Shown: positions 15,790 to 23,677, numbered from the stretch's first letter. The stretch: DNA of 27,902 nucleotides from DASYAE01 sp036501535 (GCA_036501535.1 DASYAE010000081.1:1-27902); one strand, 5' to 3'. A program made the numbers and translations. Notes: a model not told the origin generated them from the sequence alone.

Positions 15790-16050
15790 ATGGACGAACC
15801 CGACCTGGCCGCCGCGCTCGCCGCCTCGACCGGCCTGAGCGCGGCCGAGGCGGCCCGGGTGGTCGAGGACGTCCTGGCCTGGTACCGCGAGCCGGTCGAG
15901 GACTTCGTACGCCGCCGGCACGCGCACCACCAGCTGCACGGCGTTCGCAACGCCGAGGCATTCAAGCTCATCGCCGGGGAACTGGAGCGGCGGCTGGTCG
16001 CCCCGCCCGCCCTCTCGGAGCGCCAGCTGCGCCGCATCGTCTACGGCTGA
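15790..16050 (+). CDS. Small conserved-looking protein before glmS, unknown function
   Basis: An 86-residue, probably all-helical protein. The first third is an acidic alanine-rich helix pair. The middle contains FVRRRHAHHQLHGVRNAEAF, and the end is SERQLRRIVYG. I recall similar small actinobacterial proteins with the RQLRR-IYG ending but no assigned role. It ends 14 bases before glmS, whose ribosome binding site touches its stop codon, so the two form an operon. Coding character is supported by the third-position GC bias and the well-placed leaderless promoter. It could be a small regulator or a partner of GlmS; nothing in the sequence decides. Confidence 0.65.
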   Translation: MDEPDLAAALAASTGLSAAEAARVVEDVLAWYREPVEDFVRRRHAHHQLHGVRNAEAFKLIAGELERRLVAPPALSERQLRRIVYG

Positions 16051-16064
16051 AGGAGAACGCGTCC

Positions 16065-17885
16065 ATGTGCGGGATCGTCGGGTACATCGGCAACCAGAAC
16101 GCCGCGCCGCTGCTGATCGAGGGATTGCGCCGGCTGGAGTACCGGGGCTACGACTCGGCCGGGGTGGCCGTGCTCGGCGCCGGCGGCGCGCGGATCGTGC
16201 GCCGGGTCGGCCGGGTGCGGGACCTGGAGGCGGCGCTGCCGGCCCGGCTGGCCGGCAAGGCCGGGATCGGCCACACCCGCTGGGCCACGAACGGTCCGGC
16301 GACCCAGGCCAACGCGCACCCGCACAGCAGCGCGGACGGCCGGATCAGCGTCGTGCACAACGGGATCATCGACAACGCGGACGCGCTGCGGGCCCAGCTG
16401 GCCGCGGACGGCGTGGAGCTGTCCTCGGACACCGACACCGAAGTGGTCGCGCACCTGATCGCCCGCTCCGCCGCGGACACCCTCGAGGCCGCGGTGCTGG
16501 ACGCGGTCGGCCGGATCGCCGGGACCTACGCGCTGGCCGTCGTCGACGAGCGGCACCCGGACCGGATCGTGGTGGCCCGCAACGGGTCCCCGCTCATCCT
16601 CGGCGTCGGCGAGCGGGAGATGTTCCTCGCCAGCGATGTGATGGCGCTGGTTCGGCACACCACCTCGGTGGTCCACCTGGACGACGGCGAGGCGGCGACG
16701 GTCACCGCGGCGGGCTACCGCACCTTCACCCGGGAGAGCGACGACACCGGACACGAGCCGGTCACCGTCGAGCTGACCGCCGAGGAGCTCGACCAGGACG
16801 GGCACCGGCACTTCATGTACAAGGAGATCCAGGAACAGGCCGCCACGGTCCGGCGGGTCATACAGGGCCGGCTGGACGAGCGCTACGGCACCGCCCGGCT
16901 GGACGGGCTGAACCTGACGCCGCGTGAGCTGCGCGGGTTCCGCCGGGTGAAGATCCTCGGCTGCGGCACGGCGTACTACGCCGGGGCGATGGGCGCGGAG
17001 ATGATCGAGCGGCTGGCCCGGATCCCGGCGGACGCCGAGCCGGCCTCCGAGTTCCGCTACCGCAACCCGCTGATCGAACCGGACACGCTCTACGTGGTGG
17101 TGAGCCAGTCCGGCGAGACGGCCGACACGGCGTTCGCGGTGCAGGAGATCAAGTGCAAGGGCGGGCAGGTGGTCGGCTTCGTCAACGTGGTCGGCTCGGC
17201 GATCGCCCGCGAGTGCGACGGCGGCGTGTATCTGCATGCGGGTCCTGAGATCGCGGTGGCGTCCACGAAGGCGTTCACGCACATGGTGATCGCGTTCGCG
17301 ATGCTGGCGGTGCTGCTGGGCCGGGTGCGCGACCTGTCGATCCGGGACGGGCGGCGGATCGTCGCGGGCCTGCGCGCGCTGCCGGAGCAGATCCGGGAGG
17401 TGCTGGCCGGCGAGGAGCACATCGCCGGGGTCGCCAAGCGGCTGGCCGAGGCGCCGGGACTGTTCTTCATCGGGCGGGTCGGCGGCTTCCCGGTGGCCCG
17501 CGAGGGGGCGCAGAAGTTCAAGGAGATCTCGTACCGGCACGCGGAGGCGTACCAGGCCGGCGAGCTCAAGCACGGCCCGCTGGCGCTGATCTGCGCGGAC
17601 CTGCCGAGCGTGGCGGTCGTTCCGGACGACGACCTGGTGGACCGGAACCTGTCCGCCTGCCAGCAGATCCTGGCCCGCGGCGGCCCGCTGGCCGTGGTGA
17701 CGCACCCGGGCGTGAGCCTCGGCAGCCTGGTGTGCGACGCGATCACAGTGCCGAAGAACGAGCCGGAGATCGACCCGATCCTGCTCACCATCCCCATGCA
17801 GCTGCTCGCCTATCACGCGGCGCTGCATCTGGGCCACGACATCGACAAGCCGCGCAACCTGGCCAAGTCGGTGACCGTGGAGTAG
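16065..17885 (+). CDS. glmS: Glutamine-fructose-6-phosphate aminotransferase (isomerising)
   Basis: A 606-residue full-length GlmS. It converts fructose 6-phosphate and glutamine to glucosamine 6-phosphate, the entry step to UDP-GlcNAc and peptidoglycan. The N-terminal glutaminase starts MCGIVGYIG, with Cys2 exposed as nucleophile after Met removal, and contains GHTRWATNG and NGIIDN. Two SIS sugar-isomerase domains follow (about 290-430 and 460-600), with SQSGETADT and STKAFTHM. The C-terminus DKPRNLAKSVTVE is canonical. A strong AAGGAGAA site precedes the ATG. Its location within a glucan-utilisation locus and next to lacI is unusual for glmS. It may be a second copy serving the same sugar pool, or the essential copy with neighbours inserted around it. 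Confidence 0.95.
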   Translation: MCGIVGYIGNQNAAPLLIEGLRRLEYRGYDSAGVAVLGAGGARIVRRVGRVRDLEAALPARLAGKAGIGHTRWATNGPATQANAHPHSSADGRISVVHNGIIDNADALRAQLAADGVELSSDTDTEVVAHLIARSAADTLEAAVLDAVGRIAGTYALAVVDERHPDRIVVARNGSPLILGVGEREMFLASDVMALVRHTTSVVHLDDGEAATVTAAGYRTFTRESDDTGHEPVTVELTAEELDQDGHRHFMYKEIQEQAATVRRVIQGRLDERYGTARLDGLNLTPRELRGFRRVKILGCGTAYYAGAMGAEMIERLARIPADAEPASEFRYRNPLIEPDTLYVVVSQSGETADTAFAVQEIKCKGGQVVGFVNVVGSAIARECDGGVYLHAGPEIAVASTKAFTHMVIAFAMLAVLLGRVRDLSIRDGRRIVAGLRALPEQIREVLAGEEHIAGVAKRLAEAPGLFFIGRVGGFPVAREGAQKFKEISYRHAEAYQAGELKHGPLALICADLPSVAVVPDDDLVDRNLSACQQILARGGPLAVVTHPGVSLGSLVCDAITVPKNEPEIDPILLTIPMQLLAYHAALHLGHDIDKPRNLAKSVTVE

Positions 17886-17932
17886 GCCGGCGGCCTGTCG
17901 GCGGACCGGCGGGCCGGTTGGAGTGAGCGACC

Positions 17933-17959
17933 GCGGGACGCCCGACCGGGGCGTCCCGC
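17933..17959 (+). terminator. Hairpin terminator after glmS
   Basis: GCGGGACGCCC, five bases, then GGGCGTCCCGC, a perfect 11-bp stem 48 bases after the glmS stop, followed by a moderately T-rich stretch. Confidence 0.85.
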
Positions 17960-18174
17960 AAGCGTTTCGGGCAGTTTTCCACAGGATCGGGACGGGATCA
18001 GGACCCGCCCGGTCCGGCTTTCGCAACGTTTCAACCGCCGCGGGCAAGGAATTTCAGCACTCTGCGCGATTGCGTTCTGCATACTCTCCGCGTCCTCCGG
18101 CGGCGCCGCTCGGACCTGCCGCGAACGCCTCGCCACCGACCGTGTGCGGTGACCTGCCGCATGTCCGGAACCAG

Positions 18175-18220
18175 GTGACGGACGTCACGTTGTGGCCTGA
18201 TTTCTCCGTTACGCAACGTG
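18175..18220. promoter_or_regulatory. Overlapping inverted repeats upstream of the transporter promoter
   Basis: GTGACG-GA-CGTCAC (18175-18188) is a perfect palindrome. Its end overlaps CACGTTG (18186-18192), which is inverted as CAACGTG at 18214-18220. They lie 45-90 bases upstream of the predicted -35, a place suited to an activator or distal operator. The remainder of 17960-18240 shows no coding region. Confidence 0.45.
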
Positions 18221-18242
18221 ATCGTCGTAATCAAGTCGTGTC

Positions 18243-18293
18243 CTTGCGATGTTTCATCGATATCTTGCGGACACATGTCTACGTCAGTACGGT
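18243..18293 (+). promoter_or_regulatory. Promoter of the sugar transporter operon with shared regulatory element
   Basis: TTGCGG (18265-18270), 17 bases and TACGGT (18288-18293) form the -35/-10 pair, about 160 bases before the ATG at 18456. TCATCGATATCTTGCG (18254-18269) overlaps the -35 and matches the GH13 promoter element at 15 of 16 positions. A further CTTGCG lies 21 bases upstream (18243), two helical turns away. CGATG-TTT-CATCG (18247-18259) is nested within. Confidence 0.65.
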
Positions 18294-18455
18294 GAACCCA
18301 CCCAGCACGGCGGCGCGCACCGGCGCCCCGTCCCACGGAGGTTTCCGGAAGGCCCCGCGATCTTCATGCAGCCGCCCCCCGAAGCCGCCCCGCGGACCGC
18401 ACCCGCGGCGGGAAGACCATCGTCAGGCACGATCCAGCTCAGGGAAGGTTGATCG

Positions 18456-19838
18456 ATGAACAGAACGGTTCACCGGCGACCGGCGTATCGCAACGCAGCC
18501 GCCGTCGCCGTCGCCGCGGCTCTCGGGTTCTCCGCCGCGGCCTGCTCGAGCAGCGGCCAAAGCGCCTCCACCTCGAAGGTCACCATCTCCGTGGACTGCG
18601 CCGCGCCGGCCAGCAAGCCGGTGGCGTACAAGGAGTGGAACGAGGACGTCGCCGCGTTCGAGAAGGCCAATCCGAACATCACGATCAACAGCATCCGCAC
18701 GTTCCCGTGCGAGACCCCGGCGCTGTTCACCGCCGCGCTGAAGGCCGGGACCGAGGCGAACGTCTTCTACACGTACTACACCGATCAGGGCCAGGTGCTC
18801 GACGACGGCCAGGCCGCCGACATCTCCCAGTACGTGACCACCAGCACGGTGCCCAACCTGAACTACATCGTGCCGACCGCGATGAACGCCGTTAAGGCCG
18901 GCGGCAGCCTCTACGGCCTGCCGACCAGCATCTACACCATGGGCCTGGTGTACAACCGGAACCTGTTCCAGCAGGCCGGCCTGAACCCGGACGACCCGCC
19001 GACCACCTGGGCCGAGGTCGAGGCGGACGCCAAGAAGATCGCGGCGCTCGGCACCGGGATCGCCGGCTACGGCGACTACAGCGCCGGGCACAACGGCGGC
19101 TGGCACTTCGTCTCCGAGATGGACGCGCTCGGCACCCACGTGCTCAACGCCGACAACACCACGGCGAACTTCAACAACAACAACGCCGTGCAGTTGCTGC
19201 AGATCCTGCACCAGATGCGGTACGTCGACAACGACATGGGCCAGACGCAGGACCTCGCATGGGGCACCCTGCAGGCCCAGATGGCGGCCGGCAAGCTCGG
19301 CATGTACATCGCCGCGCCGGACGACATCACGTACATGGTCCAGTCGCTGGGCGCCAACTACAACGACTACGGCATGGGCCAGATCCCGAGCATCAGCGGC
19401 AAGCCGGCCGGCTCGCTGCTCGGCGGCAACGACGTGATGTTCGCCAAGAAGGACACCCCGGCGCAGATCGAGGCCGGCATCAAGTGGGTCAACTTCGAGT
19501 ACCTGACCGAGGGCGACGGCCAGTTCAACTACCAGCGGCTGAAGGCCGACAAGCAGGCGGTCGGCCTGCCCGAGCCCGAGCTGTTCAAGGCCGGCAGCCC
19601 GGCGCTGGCCGACGACATCAAGCTCAAGACCCAGTACGCGACCATCCCGGTGCAGTACTACACCAAGTACATCAACGCGGCGGTGCCCGGCATCCCCGAG
19701 TCGATCCTCGCGCAGCCGATCTACGCGGCGCTCGACAACGTGATGTCAGGGGTGCTCACCGATCCCAACGCCAACTACCAGCAGCTGCTCTCCAGCGCGG
19801 CCACCCAGGTCAATACGCTGATCTCCAACTCGCAGTAA
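18456..19838 (+). CDS. Sugar ABC transporter solute-binding lipoprotein (family 1)
   Basis: A 460-residue extracellular solute-binding protein of the MalE-like family 1. The signal peptide ends in a lipobox-like SAAAC, making C30 the lipidated residue. The mature part has family features: an early EWNEDVAAFEKANPNI motif, a GLPTSIYTMGLVYNRNLF hinge segment, and a PDDPPTTWAEVEADAKKI motif. AGGGAAGG precedes the ATG at seven bases. It should capture an oligosaccharide at the cell surface and pass it to the two permeases downstream. The locus suggests alpha-linked gluco-oligosaccharides, such as nigero-oligosaccharides, as the ligand; the sequence alone does not prove that. Confidence 0.92.
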   Translation: MNRTVHRRPAYRNAAAVAVAAALGFSAAACSSSGQSASTSKVTISVDCAAPASKPVAYKEWNEDVAAFEKANPNITINSIRTFPCETPALFTAALKAGTEANVFYTYYTDQGQVLDDGQAADISQYVTTSTVPNLNYIVPTAMNAVKAGGSLYGLPTSIYTMGLVYNRNLFQQAGLNPDDPPTTWAEVEADAKKIAALGTGIAGYGDYSAGHNGGWHFVSEMDALGTHVLNADNTTANFNNNNAVQLLQILHQMRYVDNDMGQTQDLAWGTLQAQMAAGKLGMYIAAPDDITYMVQSLGANYNDYGMGQIPSISGKPAGSLLGGNDVMFAKKDTPAQIEAGIKWVNFEYLTEGDGQFNYQRLKADKQAVGLPEPELFKAGSPALADDIKLKTQYATIPVQYYTKYINAAVPGIPESILAQPIYAALDNVMSGVLTDPNANYQQLLSSAATQVNTLISNSQ

Positions 19839-19853
19839 CCTCAGTCCCGGCGC

Positions 19854-19881
19854 GGGGCCGGCCGATCCGTCGGCCGGCCCC
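19854..19881 (+). terminator. Intercistronic hairpin between binding protein and permeases
   Basis: GGGGCCGGCCGA, four bases, then TCGGCCGGCCCC, a perfect 12-bp stem 16 bases after the lipoprotein stop. It probably attenuates or stabilises the message so that the binding protein is made in excess over the permeases. Confidence 0.75.
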
Positions 19882-19943
19882 TGCGTGCTACCACCGGCCA
19901 CCCCACTCCGGTCGCCTCCCGCCGGATCCACCAGGAGCCCACC

Positions 19944-20924
19944 ATGACGGACACCACGGACACCGTCGTCAAACACAGCAAGAGCCGCAGCAGCCCGGCC
20001 CGGCCCGGGTCCGCCGCCGCCGCCGCGCGGCCGCCGACCACCAAGCTCGTCCGGGAGCTGCGACGCAACGCCTCCGGCTACGGCTTCCTGGCCGGCGCGG
20101 TCATCTGCTTCGCGCTGTTCACCTGGTACCCGATGATCCGGGAGTTCGTCTGGAGCTTCCAGCAGACGCATCTCGGCCAGACCCGGTGGGTCGGCCTGGC
20201 CAACTTCCGGCGGATCTTCGCCGACCCGACGTTCTGGCAGGCCTGGCGCAACACCCTGCAGTTCACCGGGCTGGCGCTGCTGCTCGGCTTCGTGGTGCCG
20301 TTCTTCGTCGCCATCCTGCTCAACGAGATCCGGCACTTCCAGGGCTATCTGCGCATCCTGGTCTACCTGCCGGTGATGATCACCCCGGTCTCCGCGCTGC
20401 TGCTGTTCCAGTACTTCTACAACCCGAGCTACGGCCTGTTCGACCACGCGCTGCAGACCGTGGGCCTGCCGGTCTCGGGCTTCCTGCAGTCGCCGCACGT
20501 CGCCATGCTCTGCGTGGTGGTCGCGTCGACCTGGATGAACATGGGCAGCGCCACGCTGATCTACCTGGCCGCGCTGCAGAACATCCCGGGCGAGCTGTAC
20601 GAGGCCGCCGAGCTGGACGGGGCCGGGGTGTTCAAGCGGATCTGGCACGTGACCGTGCCGCAGACCCGCCCGATCCTGACCATGCTGCTGATGCTGCAGA
20701 TCGTGGCCACCATGCAGGTCTTCATCGAGCCCTTCATCCTGACCAACGGCGGGGCCGGGCCGCAGGACTCGACCCTGACGATCGTCACCCTGCTGTACAA
20801 CTACGCGTTCATCTACAACACGACCAACACGTACAGCGCCGCCTCGGCCCTCGGCGTGGTGATGCTGCTGGTGCTCGGCGCGTTCTCCGGGCTGTTCCTG
20901 GCCGTCAGCCGGAACCGCGACTAG
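19944..20924 (+). CDS. Sugar ABC transporter permease, MalF-like
   Basis: A 326-residue inner-membrane permease with six hydrophobic segments and a disordered N-terminus of about 35 residues. The EAA loop (EAAELDGAGVFKRIWHVTVP) that docks the ATPase lies near residue 220. The ATG at 19944 has an AGGAG site. It follows the binding protein and precedes the second permease by 19 bases, giving the usual three-gene CUT1 order. No ATPase gene follows; actinobacteria commonly share one MsiK-type ATPase among such importers. Confidence 0.93.
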   Translation: MTDTTDTVVKHSKSRSSPARPGSAAAAARPPTTKLVRELRRNASGYGFLAGAVICFALFTWYPMIREFVWSFQQTHLGQTRWVGLANFRRIFADPTFWQAWRNTLQFTGLALLLGFVVPFFVAILLNEIRHFQGYLRILVYLPVMITPVSALLLFQYFYNPSYGLFDHALQTVGLPVSGFLQSPHVAMLCVVVASTWMNMGSATLIYLAALQNIPGELYEAAELDGAGVFKRIWHVTVPQTRPILTMLLMLQIVATMQVFIEPFILTNGGAGPQDSTLTIVTLLYNYAFIYNTTNTYSAASALGVVMLLVLGAFSGLFLAVSRNRD

Positions 20925-20943
20925 GCGAGAGAGGGAGTCCACG

Positions 20944-21882
20944 ATGGCAGTGATCACACAGACCCCGGCCGCGGTCGCCCAGCGCCGCAGGACCGTGCGG
21001 AGCCAGCAGGGCGGACGCACCCTGATCTCCCGGGCGCAGCTGAACCGCCCGCGTGGCAGGGCCCTGTACTGGACCGTGTTCGGCGTGGTGGTGGCGGTCT
21101 TCACGCTGGTGTTCCTCGGGCCGATCTACTTCCTGTTCACCGACGGGCTCAAGTCCACCCAGGAGGTGATCCAGAACCCGCCGACGCTGTTCCCGCAGCA
21201 GGTCCACCCGAGCACGTACCAGCAGGCCTGGAGCCGGATGGACCTCGGCGAGCTGCTGTTCAACACCCTGCTCTACGCGTTCGGCGCGCTCGTGTTCCAG
21301 CTGATCTTCGACGTGGCCGCGGCGTACGCGTTCTCCAAGCTGCGGCCGCGGCTGGGCAACGCGCTGCTCGGCATGATGCTGGCCTCGCTGATGATCCCGG
21401 CCACGGTGCTGCTGGTGCCGCAGTACGTCACCATCACCGACCTGCCGATCGTCCACATCAGCCTGGTGAACTCGCCGGAGGCGATCTGGCTGCCGTCGGT
21501 GGCCAGCGCGTTCAACATCTACCTGCTCAAGCGGTTCTTCGACTCGATCCCGGAGGAGCTGATGCAGGCGGCTGCGATCGACGGGGCCGGCCCGCTGCGC
21601 ACCCTGCGCTCGATCGTGCTGCCGATGTCCCGGCCGATCCTCGGCGTGGTCTCCATCTTCGCGGTGGTCGCGGTGTGGAAGGACTTCCTGTGGCCGCTGC
21701 TGGCCGAGCCGCTGCCGACCAAGCAGACGCTCAACGCGGGCATCAACTCCCTGTCGCAGGGCGTGCCGCAGAACGTGCTGATCGCGGCCTCGGCGATCGC
21801 CGCGATCCCGACGATCATCCTGTTCCTGATCTTCCAGCGCAACATCATGTCAGGGCTCACCGCCGGCAGTCTCAAGGGTTAG
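20944..21882 (+). CDS. Sugar ABC transporter permease, MalG-like
   Basis: A 312-residue permease. About six hydrophobic segments follow a basic N-terminus. The EAA-type loop reads QAAAIDGAGPLRTLRSIVLP (around residue 205), and the C-terminus FQRNIMSGLTAGSLKG is typical of MalG relatives. A GAGAGGGAG site precedes the ATG. It completes the CUT1 importer with the preceding gene and is closed by hairpins at 21901-22068. Confidence 0.93.
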   Translation: MAVITQTPAAVAQRRRTVRSQQGGRTLISRAQLNRPRGRALYWTVFGVVVAVFTLVFLGPIYFLFTDGLKSTQEVIQNPPTLFPQQVHPSTYQQAWSRMDLGELLFNTLLYAFGALVFQLIFDVAAAYAFSKLRPRLGNALLGMMLASLMIPATVLLVPQYVTITDLPIVHISLVNSPEAIWLPSVASAFNIYLLKRFFDSIPEELMQAAAIDGAGPLRTLRSIVLPMSRPILGVVSIFAVVAVWKDFLWPLLAEPLPTKQTLNAGINSLSQGVPQNVLIAASAIAAIPTIILFLIFQRNIMSGLTAGSLKG

Positions 21883-21900
21883 CAGGGATCGGATGGGGTC

Positions 21901-21942
21901 GGGCGGCCGCCCCGCGGGGCCGGGCCCCGGAACGGACCGGGG
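21901..21942 (+). terminator. Cluster of overlapping palindromes after the permease gene
   Basis: GGGCGGCCGCCC (21901-21912), CGGGGCCGGGCCCCG, and CCCCGG-AACGGA-CCGGGG (21925-21942) follow each other 18 bases past the stop. They can form alternative hairpins and probably end the transporter transcript. Confidence 0.65.
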
Positions 21943-22021
21943 TCGAAGCAGCGCGTAGGGCACGGTGCGCGTGGGTAGTTCAACGGCGACGCCCGCTTCG
22001 GCGGCCGCCGCCCGGCTTCAG

Positions 22022-22068
22022 GTGCGTGCGGCATCCATTCGCTCCTCCCGGATGGGTGCCGCACGCAC
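22022..22068. terminator. Long bidirectional hairpin between convergent genes
   Basis: GTGCGTGCGGCA (22022-22033) pairs exactly with 22057-22068. The stem continues inward through TCCAT/ATGGG with one G-T pair, giving about 17 pairs. It lies 18 bases beyond the stop of the minus-strand MBL gene and can serve both convergent transcripts. Confidence 0.8.
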
Positions 22069-22086
22069 GTGGAGTCCGGCCGGGCG

Positions 22087-22695
22087 TCAGGCCTCGAGGT
22101 CGAGGCTCTGGCCCGATTCGAGATAGCGGTAGCCGTTGCCGCCCGCACCGCCGAGCCAGCTGTTGATACTCGACCGGCCGCGAGCGTTGATCTGCCCGTC
22201 ATGGATCCCGATCGCACGGCGCGGGCCCACCGCACGCACGAAGCCGATCGCCTCGGCGCACTTGAGCCACGAGGCCTGCATCGGCACCAGCAGCGTGGCG
22301 ACCGGAAGGTCGGGCACGTGCAGCGCGTCGCCGGGGTGGTACACGTCCTGCTCGACGACATAGCCGAGGTTCGCACAGGCGGGTTCGTCCTCGAAGACGG
22401 CGGCGTGCCGACCGCCGACCGCGGTCACCCAGAACCCCGCGGCGGTGAAAGTCTCCCCGCGCACCACCCGGTTGACCTCGAGCCCGGCGATCTCCGCGCC
22501 GGCCGGGGCGTAGACCGGCACGCCGAGGCCCGCGAGCCGCAACACGTCGATGTGGTCGGTGTGCTCGTGCGTGACGAGCACGGCATCGGCGCCCTTGAGG
22601 GCATAAGCCTCGCTCCACGTGCCCGGGTCGATGACGAGCACCGCGCCGTCGCGCTCCAGCCGAACGCACGAGTGGGTGTACTCGGTGAGCAGCAC
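22087..22695 (-). CDS. MBL-fold metal-dependent hydrolase (UlaG-like)
   Basis: A 202-residue metallo-beta-lactamase-fold protein. The metal motif THEHTDHID provides H43, H45, D47 and H48. GGRHAAV and IHDGQIN supply further likely ligands. The short single-domain form and the start TEYTHSCVRLE resemble the UlaG-like group of lactonases and phosphodiesterases, but the substrate is unknown. The start is a GTG at 22695 with a weak site. It is divergent from an NAD-dependent sugar-acid dehydrogenase-like gene, with 110 bases between, so a shared role in lactone or sugar-acid metabolism is possible. Confidence 0.82.
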   Translation of the reverse strand: MLLTEYTHSCVRLERDGAVLVIDPGTWSEAYALKGADAVLVTHEHTDHIDVLRLAGLGVPVYAPAGAEIAGLEVNRVVRGETFTAAGFWVTAVGGRHAAVFEDEPACANLGYVVEQDVYHPGDALHVPDLPVATLLVPMQASWLKCAEAIGFVRAVGPRRAIGIHDGQINARGRSSINSWLGGAGGNGYRYLESGQSLDLEA

Positions 22696-22733
22696 AGATC
22701 TGAAGTTACCTCAGGCCACAAGAGGCGTCATTC

Positions 22734-22755
22734 ACATCGCTGAACGATGTACAGT
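22734..22755. promoter_or_regulatory. Operator-like palindrome in the MBL/dehydrogenase divergent promoter
   Basis: ACATCG-CTGAA-CGATGT (22734-22750) is a perfect 6-bp-arm inverted repeat, immediately followed by a -10-like TACAGT (22750-22755) for the rightward gene. A regulator bound here could control both divergent genes. Confidence 0.5.
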
Positions 22756-22805
22756 ACGCTGAATGGCGGCAAAGAACGAGGGAAGACAGAGAGGGAGCCG
22801 CAGCC

Positions 22806-23630
22806 TTGTCCACGATCCTGATCACCGGCGCGGCGGGCGCCGTGGGGAGCCTGATGCGGCCCCGGCTGGCCCGCCCCGGACGGGTGCTGCGCCTGCTCGA
22901 CGTCGCCCCGCTCGAGCCTGCGGCGGGCGCGGCGGGCGCAGGCGCGGGCGAGGAGGCGGTCGAGGCCTCGGTGACCGACCTCGACGCGATGATCGAGGCC
23001 TGCCGTGGCGTCGACGCGGTGATCCACCTCGGCGGCCTCTCCGGCGAGCGGCCGTGGCAAGAGATCCTCGAGGTCAACATCCAGGGCACGTACACGGTCT
23101 TCGAGGCGGCGCGCCAGGCCGGCGTGCCCCGGGTCGTCTTCGCCTCCTCGAACCACGCGGTCGGCTTCTACACGCCCGAGGCTTACCCGCTGCCCGAAGC
23201 GATCGTCCCACTGCCGGACACGTTCTACGGCGTCTCGAAGGTCACCGGCGAGGCGCTGGGCGCCCTGTACGCGTACCGGTACGGCCTCGACGTGACCAGC
23301 ATCAGAATCCTGACCTGCTTCGAGCGCCCGCGCGACCTGCGCGGCCTGTCCACCTGGCTCGACCCGGACGACTGCGCCAAGCTGCTCGAGGCCTGCCTCG
23401 CCGGCCAGAAGCCCGGCTACCGGGTCGTCTACGGCGTCTCCCCGAACACCCGCGGCGGCTGGGTCTCCCTCGACGGCGCCCGAGCCCTGGGCTTCGAGCC
23501 GACCGGCGACGCCGAGCAGTTCGCCGAGGACCTGATCGCAGAGTTCGGCGACCCGGACCCGACGGATCCGGTGCTGCAGCACCTGGGCGGGAAGTTCACG
23601 CTGCCGGAGATGGACGCTGACAGGCTCTGA
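22806..23630 (+). CDS. NAD-dependent epimerase/dehydratase family protein, uronate-dehydrogenase-like
   Basis: A 274-residue extended short-chain dehydrogenase. The NAD motif is TGAAGAVG (7-14), and the catalytic residues are S114/S115 in VFASSNH and Y141/K145 in YGVSK. The VFASSNHAVGFY stretch, the LSTWLDPDD segment and the overall length resemble bacterial uronate dehydrogenases (Udh), which oxidise uronic acids to aldarolactones. The match is from memory, and a general sugar-nucleotide role cannot be excluded. The start is a TTG at 22806 with GAGGGAG upstream; no ATG in this frame fits the N-terminus. The neighbouring MBL hydrolase could open a lactone product, which is inference. Confidence 0.78.
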   Translation: MSTILITGAAGAVGSLMRPRLARPGRVLRLLDVAPLEPAAGAAGAGAGEEAVEASVTDLDAMIEACRGVDAVIHLGGLSGERPWQEILEVNIQGTYTVFEAARQAGVPRVVFASSNHAVGFYTPEAYPLPEAIVPLPDTFYGVSKVTGEALGALYAYRYGLDVTSIRILTCFERPRDLRGLSTWLDPDDCAKLLEACLAGQKPGYRVVYGVSPNTRGGWVSLDGARALGFEPTGDAEQFAEDLIAEFGDPDPTDPVLQHLGGKFTLPEMDADRL

Positions 23631-23677
23631 ATGTGAAGAGCTGAGGCGGAAAGGCAAAGGCAGCGGCTGCAACCCTC

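Noticed and set aside
17957..18035. CGCAACG/AAGCGTTT-type sites resembling LacI-family operators (e.g. 18020-18035)
   Set aside because: Palindromy is poor and the sites do not recur at the other promoters of the locus, unlike the 16-nt element.
16041..18047. A 668-codon minus-strand open frame opposite glmS
   Set aside because: glmS is unambiguous on the plus strand; the opposite frame is compositional only.
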